The notes under the pieces are model-generated. The model was not told the origin of the DNA. It made no database searches and saw nothing but the letters and a program-made list of their open reading frames with translations. From the NCBI GenBank assembly GCA_043798355.1, contig JAZDOT010000020.1:1-22987 (forward strand): a DNA stretch of 22,987 bases, in the 5' to 3' direction. Of the stretch, positions 7,442 to 14,104 are shown piece after piece. Both the position numbers and the translations under genes were made by a program. The first letter of the stretch is position 1; the number at the start of each line of letters is the position of its first letter. The DNA comes from JAZDOT01 sp043798355. GTDB taxonomy: Bacteria > Patescibacteriota > Gracilibacteria > Peribacterales > Peribacteraceae.

Positions 7442-8219
7442 GGAAAGACGGCACCGCATAGTCCATGGCGATCTTTTGCAATTCCTCCGGAGAGATCGGT
7501 GTCGGATCGAGACAACGTTCGTACAGGTGTTCCCACTGGTAGATTTCCTGCGGACGGCGTCTGGGGTCACTGCGGTGTTCCTCCCAGCCGAGCACGATCT
7601 TGCGTCGCAGTTGCTTCTCTGACCGCACCGGCAGGTGCGCTATCCAGAGCGGATGATCGGTATACACCGGATACGCCTGGCCGTTTTTGTTGCGGGTGAG
7701 TGCATGAGATCCGAGTGCGACTGCAGCGCCTTCTTCCCGCGCGAGTGCGAGAGGGATGAGAATTTTACTATACTGTTCGGGCTCGCTCGGTCGCCGGTGC
7801 GTCAGGCGCATGGGGAGCGGGACTGCCGGATCATCGTCCGGTGTCGGGATGGAGGTTCTCCAGGGCAGGAGCGTCACCCGATCCCGCGGCAGGGTTTTCA
7901 GGATGTCGGGGAAGGCTTTTCCTGAGGAGCAGGGGAATTCGTCGGCATCCAGAGGAAGGATCCATTGCGGCGCGAACCGGTTCACCGTTTCCCGCATCAG
8001 GGTGGTCATGCGTTCTCCCTGACGGTGGTAGGGTTCTTCCGTCGCAGTGATCGTGAGTGCCAGTCCTTCGGCGCGAAGGCGAAAGAGGATGGATGCCGTC
8101 GCATCGGTTGATTTGTGAAGCAGGATGCTCATGTGTTCGGCGAATCGCAGCGCATTACGGACAGAGGACTCGATGATGTCCTCCTCGTTGCGCACGACGC
8201 TGATGACGGCTAGCTCCAT
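7422..8219 (-). CDS. Glycosyltransferase family 2-like protein
   Basis: This 265-residue protein starts MELAVISVVRNEEDIIESSVRNAL, typical of GT-A glycosyltransferases of the family-2 type that act on distant acceptors (SVVRNEEDII nucleotide-binding strand). A DADEF motif (residues 91-95), after WILPL, would supply the metal-binding DxD. The C-terminal half is rich in basic and aromatic residues and ends in a helical WEEHRSDPRRRPQEIYQWEHLYERCL segment. The frame is open upstream to 8315, but the extra codons do not look like family sequence and would cross the divergent gene, so I place the start at ATG 8217-8219. No Shine-Dalgarno is visible. The sugar donor and acceptor cannot be told. Neighbouring GT8 and nucleotidyltransferase-like genes suggest a cell-surface glycan role. 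Confidence 0.8.
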   Translation of the reverse strand: MELAVISVVRNEEDIIESSVRNALRFAEHMSILLHKSTDATASILFRLRAEGLALTITATEEPYHRQGERMTTLMRETVNRFAPQWILPLDADEFPCSSGKAFPDILKTLPRDRVTLLPWRTSIPTPDDDPAVPLPMRLTHRRPSEPEQYSKILIPLALAREEGAAVALGSHALTRNKNGQAYPVYTDHPLWIAHLPVRSEKQLRRKIVLGWEEHRSDPRRRPQEIYQWEHLYERCLDPTPISPEELQKIAMDYAVPSFLTPSSP

Positions 8220-8248
8220 GGGCAACGGGAAGATAGCATAGGTTTCCC

Positions 8249-9340
8249 ATGCCTTCCGCATCCATTTCAGGGATCCTGCCGCAGGATGTTGCGGTACACG
8301 ATGATCTGCTGGCATTGCAGGTTCGTGACTACGAACAGGTGCGTTCCCGATTTGTGGATAAGATGATGGGCAGGCCGGGAATACTCCTCATTTGCCAGTA
8401 CGGCTCTTTTCGAGCGCCGGGCGTTTCGGACATCGACCTCTTCGTCGTCGCTGAGGATGCTGCGTACGGGGCGGTCGTCAGAGCGGCGGAAGACGCCATC
8501 CGAAGCATCCCCGACGGCGCGTATTTTTTCACGCACCAGGCCTTCGTCCTGCCGCGCTCGCTCCTGCCGCAAAAAAACATCCTCTTTTTCGAGCATCTGT
8601 TCGACCCCTGCGTTCCCATTGCCGGAGATGCTGCGCTCCTCCGGTGCGTGGTCAGCCCGGCCATCCCCGTCATCGCCGTCACCAGCGCGCTCTGGGCCAG
8701 TACGATTTGGCCTCTCGTATGGCGGAGGAGCGGAAGTCTGCGGCAGCTCCTGCACCTCCTGCAGACCATCACCCGCCAGACGGCACTCGAAACCCTGCTT
8801 CTGGACGGCCGCGCTGCCTGCGATCCGGTTCTGGAACGCGGCAGGCAACTCCGTTCCCTCATTCTTTCCGTTCCGGATCGGACAGAGGCCATGCGTGCCG
8901 GTCTCCGGGAGGCACTGGACTTCTGGGAGGAAACGCACTTTCGCATGCAGAGTTGGTGGATGCCGGGTGAACGCGCAGAAGGTGCAGTAACTCTCTTTGG
9001 CAGAACGATCTCCTTCCGGGACGTGCCGGATCCGGTTGCCGATGGCATCGTTCTCCCGGCGTTTCACGCCGATCTGCTCACATTCCTGCGTTCAGCGTTC
9101 GCTCCCCATCTGGAACTCGGCATCGCCGTCGTTCCCCGCTCCCGGCGAACGGAGATCTCCGCCGCCATGGAAACCTATCGTGAGGCCGTAGAGATTGCAA
9201 AACAGTGGTGCGGGCGTTTCGGGCATGACCCCTTTGCTCTTTTCCTGCATGGCGGAAGAGGCATCTTCCCTTCCCCCTTCAACCTGGCACGCCCTGCGCC
9301 TTTCGACTTCGCTCAGAGTCTGCGCAAGCACGAGGGCTAG
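8249..9340 (+). CDS. Uncharacterised protein with N-terminal nucleotidyltransferase-like motif
   Basis: I do not recognise a named family for this 363-residue protein. Residues 44-67 (ILLICQYGSFRAPGVSDIDLFVV) match the nucleotidyltransferase-fold signature hG[S]-x(7)-DhDhhhh, with GS at 52-53 and the metal-binding pair D61/D63. The rest is mixed helix and strand without a clear motif. Residues 140-230 look helical, as in many nucleotidyltransferase proteins with a helical C-terminal half. The start ATG 8249 is only 29 bases from the divergent glycosyltransferase start and has no Shine-Dalgarno; a -10-like TAGCAT ends nine bases upstream, so the leader is at most very short. The C-terminus, KHEG, is encoded inside a 26-bp palindrome shared with the convergent GT8 gene. 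The nucleotide and target are unknown. Confidence 0.65.
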   Translation: MPSASISGILPQDVAVHDDLLALQVRDYEQVRSRFVDKMMGRPGILLICQYGSFRAPGVSDIDLFVVAEDAAYGAVVRAAEDAIRSIPDGAYFFTHQAFVLPRSLLPQKNILFFEHLFDPCVPIAGDAALLRCVVSPAIPVIAVTSALWASTIWPLVWRRSGSLRQLLHLLQTITRQTALETLLLDGRAACDPVLERGRQLRSLILSVPDRTEAMRAGLREALDFWEETHFRMQSWWMPGERAEGAVTLFGRTISFRDVPDPVADGIVLPAFHADLLTFLRSAFAPHLELGIAVVPRSRRTEISAAMETYREAVEIAKQWCGRFGHDPFALFLHGGRGIFPSPFNLARPAPFDFAQSLRKHEG

Positions 9341-9351
9341 CCCTCGTGCTT
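9326..9351. repeat. 26-bp perfect palindrome over the shared stop codons of two convergent genes
   Basis: AAGCACGAGGG (9326-9336), CTAG (9337-9340) and CCCTCGTGCTT (9341-9351) form a perfect dyad. The + gene stops at TAG 9338-9340 and the - gene stops at TAG read from 9337-9339, so the stops overlap. Because of the symmetry both proteins end in KHEG. The RNA of either strand would form an 11-bp hairpin with a CUAG loop, a likely bidirectional terminator or 3'-end stabiliser, although neither side has a long U-run. Confidence 0.85.
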
Positions 9352-10236
9352 CTTGATGGGAGGGATTGCCGAAGTAGGGTCAGGCTGCCAGCCTGCCCAC
9401 GCGGTACGGTTGAGCACATCGAAAAATTCCGCCGTTTTCGGGTGGCGGCTGCCCTCCTTCCATGGTTTGTAACGGCCGAGGAAGTGGATGATCTTCGCCT
9501 CTTCATTCAAACATTGGATATGCGCATGTTCATGCGCAGGCGGATGCCAGCCCATGAGTTCGATCGCCTGAGCGGTGACGTTCCACCGCCGGTCCAGCAG
9601 TTGCCACTGACCGGCGAGGACGGCGTTCAGGCCATCCTGATCCCACCACTGGATGTCGTGCGGATGTGTAACGACATAACGGATGATTCTTTCGCTGATC
9701 GCGTCCTTCCTCCATCGTTCCAGATCGAGCAGGAGGACGCCTGCGTTGCAGTATGGTAATCCCGGATCCAGACCGAGTTCGCGGTAGTTGTGCAGGCCGA
9801 TCGAGGGGGAGGAAACGACAGGGCAGCCAGTGTCCTGTACCGCGCCCATCGGCTTGCCGCCGAGGTCGGTTTCCCAGAGGGGAGTGACGTCCGTGCGGAT
9901 CAGGAGGTCGCTATCGAGGTAGAGGGTCCTGTGTACATCAGGGAAGATTCCCGGCAGGAGAAGACGGCTATAGGTGACTGCCTGCATGCCTCTCGTCAAT
10001 TTCAGGTGAGCGACCGGATGGAGATCCACCGGTTGGAATGCGATGGAAACAGACGGAAATTTCCACGACGCCATTAATTGTTTCACGGTTTCAGGATGCA
10101 ATCCCGCGTCCAAAATCCGGAGGGTGAGAGGCTGGGAGGGATTCCAGTGTTCGAGCAGGGACCGGACAGTCACTGCCAGGCCGATCGCATGGTTCTCATT
10201 GGCGGCAAAGACGATGTGGGCAGTCGGCGCGGCCAT
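9337..10236 (-). CDS. Glycosyltransferase family 8 protein
   Basis: This 299-residue retaining glycosyltransferase resembles the GT8 family (general stress protein A and LPS galactosyl/glucosyltransferases), which transfers a sugar from a UDP-sugar. Residues 7-25 (HIVFAANENHAIGLAVTVR) are the donor-binding start. The DxD motif is D108-S-D110 in RTLYLDSDLLI. YCNAGVLLLDLERWR (about 162-176), WWDQDGLNAVL, RWNVTAQ and the C-terminal IIHFLGRYKPW are conserved GT8 landmarks with the metal-binding HxGxxKPW pattern (here HFLGRYKPW). The frame stays open far upstream, but the protein clearly starts MAAPTAHIVF at ATG 10234-10236. A promoter ends six bases before this ATG, so the mRNA may be leaderless. 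It ends in KHEG within the shared palindrome. The acceptor is unknown. Confidence 0.92.
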   Translation of the reverse strand: MAAPTAHIVFAANENHAIGLAVTVRSLLEHWNPSQPLTLRILDAGLHPETVKQLMASWKFPSVSIAFQPVDLHPVAHLKLTRGMQAVTYSRLLLPGIFPDVHRTLYLDSDLLIRTDVTPLWETDLGGKPMGAVQDTGCPVVSSPSIGLHNYRELGLDPGLPYCNAGVLLLDLERWRKDAISERIIRYVVTHPHDIQWWDQDGLNAVLAGQWQLLDRRWNVTAQAIELMGWHPPAHEHAHIQCLNEEAKIIHFLGRYKPWKEGSRHPKTAEFFDVLNRTAWAGWQPDPTSAIPPIKKHEG

Positions 10237-10242
10237 GCGAAA

Positions 10243-10270
10243 AGTATGGCAGGAGCGGCTGGCGTTACAA
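10243..10270 (-). promoter_or_regulatory. Predicted promoter of the GT8 gene (leaderless transcript)
   Basis: On the - strand TTGTAA (+ strand 10265-10270) and CATACT (10243-10248) are separated by 16 bp. Only six bases separate the -10 from the ATG, so transcription would begin at or next to the start codon. There is no Shine-Dalgarno. This is a pattern match only. Confidence 0.45.
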
Positions 10271-10356
10271 TGGGGACATGTACGCTTGATCCTGCCCGGC
10301 AGGCAGCGTTTTGCAGGTTGGTATCTCACGCTCAAGTGCTGTGCTACTGTTTTTCC

Positions 10357-11604
10357 ATGGAGCTCTTCCGATGGATGAGAGGGGTCGCGCTCAAACGGCA
10401 GCGCGCGTCCCTCTCGACGGTGGATGCCGTCGCACAGAGCATCGGCCGGTGCATCGATCAATTGCGGGGGGAAACAGGGAGTGATCCGGAACGGGAAGTG
10501 CTCCTGGCATTCGCATCGTTCCTCCTCGATGGCCCGGGCACGATGCCGCCGCACGTTCCTGCCGTGGTGCGGTCCGCCCTGACGGACATTGACCGGATTC
10601 CGCTCGCCGCGGAAGCGACGGGGAAGGGCTACCCCGATGCCTGCTCTGCGGTTTTCGAGCGCTTCCTTGCCCTCCTTCGCATCAGCGATCGCAATTGGAA
10701 CGGCGCCTTCTATACGTCCTCTCCGCTCGCCGACTTCCTGGTACGTTCGGCAGACGTGCTCCTGCGAAAGATCGGTTCCGCGGGATGTGCCGATCCTGCC
10801 CTCACCACCATCGATCCCGCCTGCGGCACCGGGCATCTCCTCACGCGTGCGCTGCAGCAGGCACTTCAGTCAGGATCGCCCTCCGGGAAATTCTGCGGAA
10901 CGGAGATTCTTCCGCTGGCTACGGACGTTTGTAATCTCCGCATCGCCTCTCTCCTCGGGGGGGATTCCGGGCAGTGCGTGGCGGATGCCCGTTGTACCGC
11001 GGGAGACGCGCTTTTGGAGATTCCACGCCTCTCCGTCCGTGCCCCCGTTTTGATTCTTTGCTCAGCGCCTTTCAATCAGTATGCGACCTGTACCCTGCGG
11101 AGCGATTCCTCTGCCGCCGCACTCCATGCCTCCTATGCCGCCCCCTGCGCGCGGGCCGGTCTCGATCTCCATGCACACACGGATGCTTACATCAAATTTA
11201 CGGCGCTTTACCACGATCTGCTCCTGCGCGCCGGCGCGGGGGTCGCGGCGCTCATTCTCCGCAATAACTGGCTGACCTCTCATGCGCATGCGGAGATGCG
11301 AAGACTCCTCCTGAAAGATTTTGATGAGGTCTCCATCGTTGATCTCCACGGGGATCCGTATGATCGTCTGCATCATTCGCAGGGACGCGACGATGAGAAC
11401 GTCTACGGCGACATGGTGTACAACGTCGGGGTGTGCGTATGCTTCCTCGTGCGCACGGCATCGGGGAATGGGACAACGATCATCCGGAGGGCGGATGTAT
11501 TCGGATCGAGAGCGATGAAATGGGAGTGGCTTTCGCGGGAATCGGTCGCTTCGATCCCGTGGAAAACGATCGCGCCCGCAGAGCCGTGGTACGGGTATGC
11601 GTGA
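10357..11604 (+). CDS. N6-adenine DNA methyltransferase-like protein, short and with degenerate motif IV
   Basis: This 415-residue protein resembles the methyltransferase part of large type IIG/ISP enzymes that modify adenine in DNA. GAFYTSSPLADFLV (117-129) corresponds to motif X, TIDPACGTGHLL (151-162) is the SAM-binding motif I, and E183 in GTEILPLATDVCNLR is motif II. The catalytic (N/D/S)PP(Y/F) motif IV reads SAPF (236-239): the usual second residue Pro is Ala, so activity is doubtful. The later ILRNNWLTSHAHAEMRRLLLKDFDEVSIVDLHGD and RDDENVYGDMVYNVGVCVCFLVR are typical of the Eco57I/ISP-like group. The protein stops at APAEPWYGYA, about where family members would continue into target recognition, so it looks C-terminally truncated. 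I start at ATG 10357; the open frame reaches 10078 but overlaps the GT8 gene. Two hairpins follow the stop. Confidence 0.72.
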   Translation: MELFRWMRGVALKRQRASLSTVDAVAQSIGRCIDQLRGETGSDPEREVLLAFASFLLDGPGTMPPHVPAVVRSALTDIDRIPLAAEATGKGYPDACSAVFERFLALLRISDRNWNGAFYTSSPLADFLVRSADVLLRKIGSAGCADPALTTIDPACGTGHLLTRALQQALQSGSPSGKFCGTEILPLATDVCNLRIASLLGGDSGQCVADARCTAGDALLEIPRLSVRAPVLILCSAPFNQYATCTLRSDSSAAALHASYAAPCARAGLDLHAHTDAYIKFTALYHDLLLRAGAGVAALILRNNWLTSHAHAEMRRLLLKDFDEVSIVDLHGDPYDRLHHSQGRDDENVYGDMVYNVGVCVCFLVRTASGNGTTIIRRADVFGSRAMKWEWLSRESVASIPWKTIAPAEPWYGYA

Positions 11605-11662
11605 GAGTTCAGTCCCCACTATTGATTTGTAATACGGCTTCGCGTTTAAAATGTTATGAATT

Positions 11663-11686
11663 CTCGCATGCTTGTGCGGGGGTTTT
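11663..11686 (+). terminator. Intrinsic terminator downstream of the methyltransferase-like gene
   Basis: CTCGCA (11663-11668) and TGCGGG (11675-11680) form a 6-bp stem with one G-U pair and a six-base loop, followed by GGTTTT. It lies 58 bases after the methyltransferase-like stop on the + strand. Confidence 0.6.
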
Positions 11687-11705
11687 ACTCTTCGTGGAGC
11701 GAAAC

Positions 11706-11732
11706 GCTACGCCGCTACTCGTAGCATTTTAT
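11706..11732 (+). terminator. Second hairpin with T-rich tail (tandem terminator)
   Basis: GCTACG (11706-11711) and CGTAGC (11720-11725) form a perfect 6-bp stem with an eight-base loop, followed by ATTTTATT. With the hairpin at 11663 it makes a tandem stop for + strand transcripts. The - strand tail is less T-rich, so termination of the convergent SLH gene here is less certain. Confidence 0.6.
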
Positions 11733-11795
11733 TGCAAATTGGTATGACATCTGCGCGATGGGCCGTTGATGTACTCGTACTGCCAGCAGAGCGCC

Positions 11796-13853
11796 CTATG
11801 GCATCACTTGCACACAGTACAATTCCGAATCATTCACGCAGCTGATGAGTGTGTGGTTGATCCATTCTTTATCTGTTGCGGTAGCGAGGCCAACGTACCC
11901 ATGACACCCATTGGTTTGCGTCCAGTCCACACAACTGGAGTAGGGAAAGTACTCATTGACAGGTCCCGTGTACTTGCCGACTTGATCTGAGGCTGTCCAG
12001 GGATAGGTGTAAGCAGCAGCATCCGCGCCGTACTCAGTCTTGTCTATGGGGACGTCGATACTCCCATCGAACAGATCTGCCTTGCTGCTTGCGATGACTT
12101 TTCCATCCATCCTGACATAGACCCCATTTGGTATGCGGTCTACAGCATTTACACCCGAGGTGCTGATCAGTGCCTTCCATGTCCCGCTCAATCCAGCTGT
12201 ACTCGCCGCAGTCTGACAGTGCGCGTCTGCACCGTTGATGCCTCCCATGTTCGGGAAATACCTCTGACTTGTGACGAAGATTTTTATTGGATTTATGACA
12301 CAGTACCCATCCACACAACCGTACGCACACGCCTCAGCAACATCTGAACAAGCACCATTATGGCAAACACCATAATGCCTTTTTTCCCCTTCGCAGGAAA
12401 CACCTGGACATTTCGTCGCTTCACAAGTTGCTCCGGGATTGCAATCTCCATTCTCGCAGTTCACACAATCCACGTGCTGCTTTACCGCGTCATTGTACCT
12501 ACAGCAGTATGGATACCCCAGTTTGCAGTATGGCCTCTGGCCATTGCATGTGAAGAGCATCTCATTCGTTGTTCCATTGATCACTTTCTGCGGCCAGACC
12601 CACTGACAGGAGAAGCTCGCTGGCGGTTTCTTACACTCATCACCACTACATCCATAGGTGCACTGCTGTGTGCTGTACTGGCACTGGCCATTCGTGCACG
12701 ATCCATCGAAGCGGCGCGTACCGTTCTCACATGAATCTGCACATGTAACTCTGGCACAGGGATCAACCGTGACGCATTGACCATCCACACACGCATTCGA
12801 GCACTGCTGTGCGCTGTACTGGCACTCGCCATTGGTACAGTGGCCACTGTGATACCGCGTGTTTCCCGAACAGTGGTCAGGACACGTCACTCCCGAGCAC
12901 GGATCCTGAGTGGTTTCACTGAGACAGAGACCGTTTTCGCAACCGTGTGCGCATTCCACCGAGGTATACTGGCACGTTCCATTGATGCACTGACCGTTGT
13001 AGTGGCGGGTATTGCCGGAGCAGGAGTCCGGGCAATTCGTCGGCGTGCATGAGGATCCCCTGCATTGGCCGGCCTCACATCCTGCGCCGCATGTTTCTTC
13101 GAGTTTCCAGGAGCAATCCAATTTCCGGAAGGCCCGGTGCGCGCTGTCCTTGCATGCCCATCCTGCGGAACACCGCTCCTGAGTCTCGTCCGTCGGCTGC
13201 GTGTTTCCTTTGGGTGAAGAGTTCTCCGCAAGCTGCTCATAGGTCTGCGACGGTTTCTCCGCACTCGTTTTCAGCCGGTAAATGATTTCCGCCATTTCCC
13301 CGCGGCGAACGAGGGAATCGAATTTCCGGATGGAGAGCGGGATAGATTTACGGTTCGAGAGTTCCTGAACGTACGATGCGAACCATACACCCGCCCCCGG
13401 ATCCTGCTGTGTTTCGAAGAATGTTTTGGTCACGATCTTCGCTGCCTCTGCGAAGTTGATATTTCCCTCCGGCTTGAATGTTCCGTCGGGATATCCCTGA
13501 ACAATGTTCTCTGCCTTGGCTATGCATACGTATGGTCCATACCATGTCGTCCGCAGGACATCAGGAAAGAAAACATCTTCTTGTTGATGATCCAGCATGC
13601 ACCGGATGATTTGTTCCTGCGAGAAGCGGCTTCCCACGAGGATTTTCGTGAACTCCGCCCGATTGATTTCCTTGTCCGGACGGTAGGTTCCATCCGGATA
13701 GCCGCTGACAATGTTTTCCTTCTGGACGTAACTGATCGCATCAAAATTTTCATGGTTGGATGGAATATCGGGGAATCCTGCACTGGCAAGGAGAAGCATG
13801 CTCGCCGGGCAAAGTGTGCAGAGCACACCGAGCAGGTTGGGCAGAATTTTCAT
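11796..13853 (-). CDS. Secreted SLH-domain surface protein with Cys-rich repeats and C-terminal DUF1554 domain
   Basis: This 685-residue extracellular mosaic begins with a signal peptide (1-25, MKILPNLLGVLCTLCPASMLLLASA). Two clear S-layer-homology motifs follow, at about 27-74 (NIVSGYPDGTYRPDKEINRAEF) and 96-145 (NIVQGYPDGTFKPEGNINFAEA), and a degenerate third at about 155-195. A linker leads to Cys-rich repeats of about 42 residues (269-310, 319-360, 366-407 and a separated copy at 477-518) with the pattern C-P-x-x-C-x-G-x-x-R-x-x-x-G-x-C-x-N-G-x-C. The C-terminus (about 525-685; GGINGADAHCQTAASTAGLSGTWKALIS, CVDWTQ, LYCVQ) matches DUF1554, a C-type-lectin/endostatin-like domain. The frame is open to 13979, but the signal peptide fixes the start at 13853. 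It probably binds the cell wall through SLH and displays a ligand-binding head. Confidence 0.87.
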   Translation of the reverse strand: MKILPNLLGVLCTLCPASMLLLASAGFPDIPSNHENFDAISYVQKENIVSGYPDGTYRPDKEINRAEFTKILVGSRFSQEQIIRCMLDHQQEDVFFPDVLRTTWYGPYVCIAKAENIVQGYPDGTFKPEGNINFAEAAKIVTKTFFETQQDPGAGVWFASYVQELSNRKSIPLSIRKFDSLVRRGEMAEIIYRLKTSAEKPSQTYEQLAENSSPKGNTQPTDETQERCSAGWACKDSAHRAFRKLDCSWKLEETCGAGCEAGQCRGSSCTPTNCPDSCSGNTRHYNGQCINGTCQYTSVECAHGCENGLCLSETTQDPCSGVTCPDHCSGNTRYHSGHCTNGECQYSAQQCSNACVDGQCVTVDPCARVTCADSCENGTRRFDGSCTNGQCQYSTQQCTYGCSGDECKKPPASFSCQWVWPQKVINGTTNEMLFTCNGQRPYCKLGYPYCCRYNDAVKQHVDCVNCENGDCNPGATCEATKCPGVSCEGEKRHYGVCHNGACSDVAEACAYGCVDGYCVINPIKIFVTSQRYFPNMGGINGADAHCQTAASTAGLSGTWKALISTSGVNAVDRIPNGVYVRMDGKVIASSKADLFDGSIDVPIDKTEYGADAAAYTYPWTASDQVGKYTGPVNEYFPYSSCVDWTQTNGCHGYVGLATATDKEWINHTLISCVNDSELYCVQVMP
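12633..13052 (-). repeat. Three tandem Cys-rich coding repeats in the SLH/DUF1554 protein
   Basis: Three consecutive units of about 42-48 codons share Cys spacing and wording (CSGNTRHYNGQC, CSGNTRYHSGHC, CENGTRRFDGSC; then NGTCQY, NGECQY, NGQCQY). Similar DNA is visible, for example GCTGTACTGGCACT near 12670 and 12810. A fourth diverged unit lies at about 12300-12425. This indicates internal duplication, with room for copy-number variation. Confidence 0.8.
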
Positions 13854-14104
13854 GAGCGGAATGGGGAGGATTAAAGACCAGTGTAGCACATCCGGTGGCT
13901 GGTTTTTTAAATTCCTCTCGGCAAGCTCGTGGTCGCTCGGGGCACTCTCAGTCTTGGGGTTGGTCGGAGCTCCGAACATAAGCGAAAAGCGGAGACCACA
14001 AGCGAGTCACGTCGTTCGCGAACGACGTGACGAGTCGAGTGGCAGCCCGAGGCCGTCATCAAACAACTCTCTTCGACACGATGATTCACTGATGAGAAAG
14101 ACAC
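13854..14104. other. Structured intergenic region with perfect palindrome
   Basis: These 251 bases separate two surface-protein genes on the - strand. GTCACGTCGTTCG at 14006-14018 is followed directly by its exact reverse complement (14019-14031), a 26-bp perfect dyad. A 10-bp palindrome CGGAGCTCCG lies nearby at about 13964, and GCTCGTGGTCGC (about 13925) is roughly complementary to GAGACCACAAGC (about 13992). A TGCTACACT extended -10-like sequence occurs on the - strand about 30 bases before the SLH gene. The two short open frames here show no recognisable protein. Confidence 0.6.

Noticed and set aside
8267..9067. 266-codon frame antisense to the nucleotidyltransferase-like gene
   Set aside because: No protein family is recognisable, while the + strand frame carries a GS-DxD motif and has a defined boundary with the convergent gene.
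10078..10356. 93 extra N-terminal codons for the methyltransferase-like gene
   Set aside because: They overlap the GT8 gene and its promoter and do not resemble methyltransferase sequence; ATG 10357 fits better.
13907..14104. 65-codon - strand open frame in the palindromic intergenic region
   Set aside because: Its sequence is Arg/Ser-rich and reads through the inverted repeats, as expected for non-coding GC-rich DNA.
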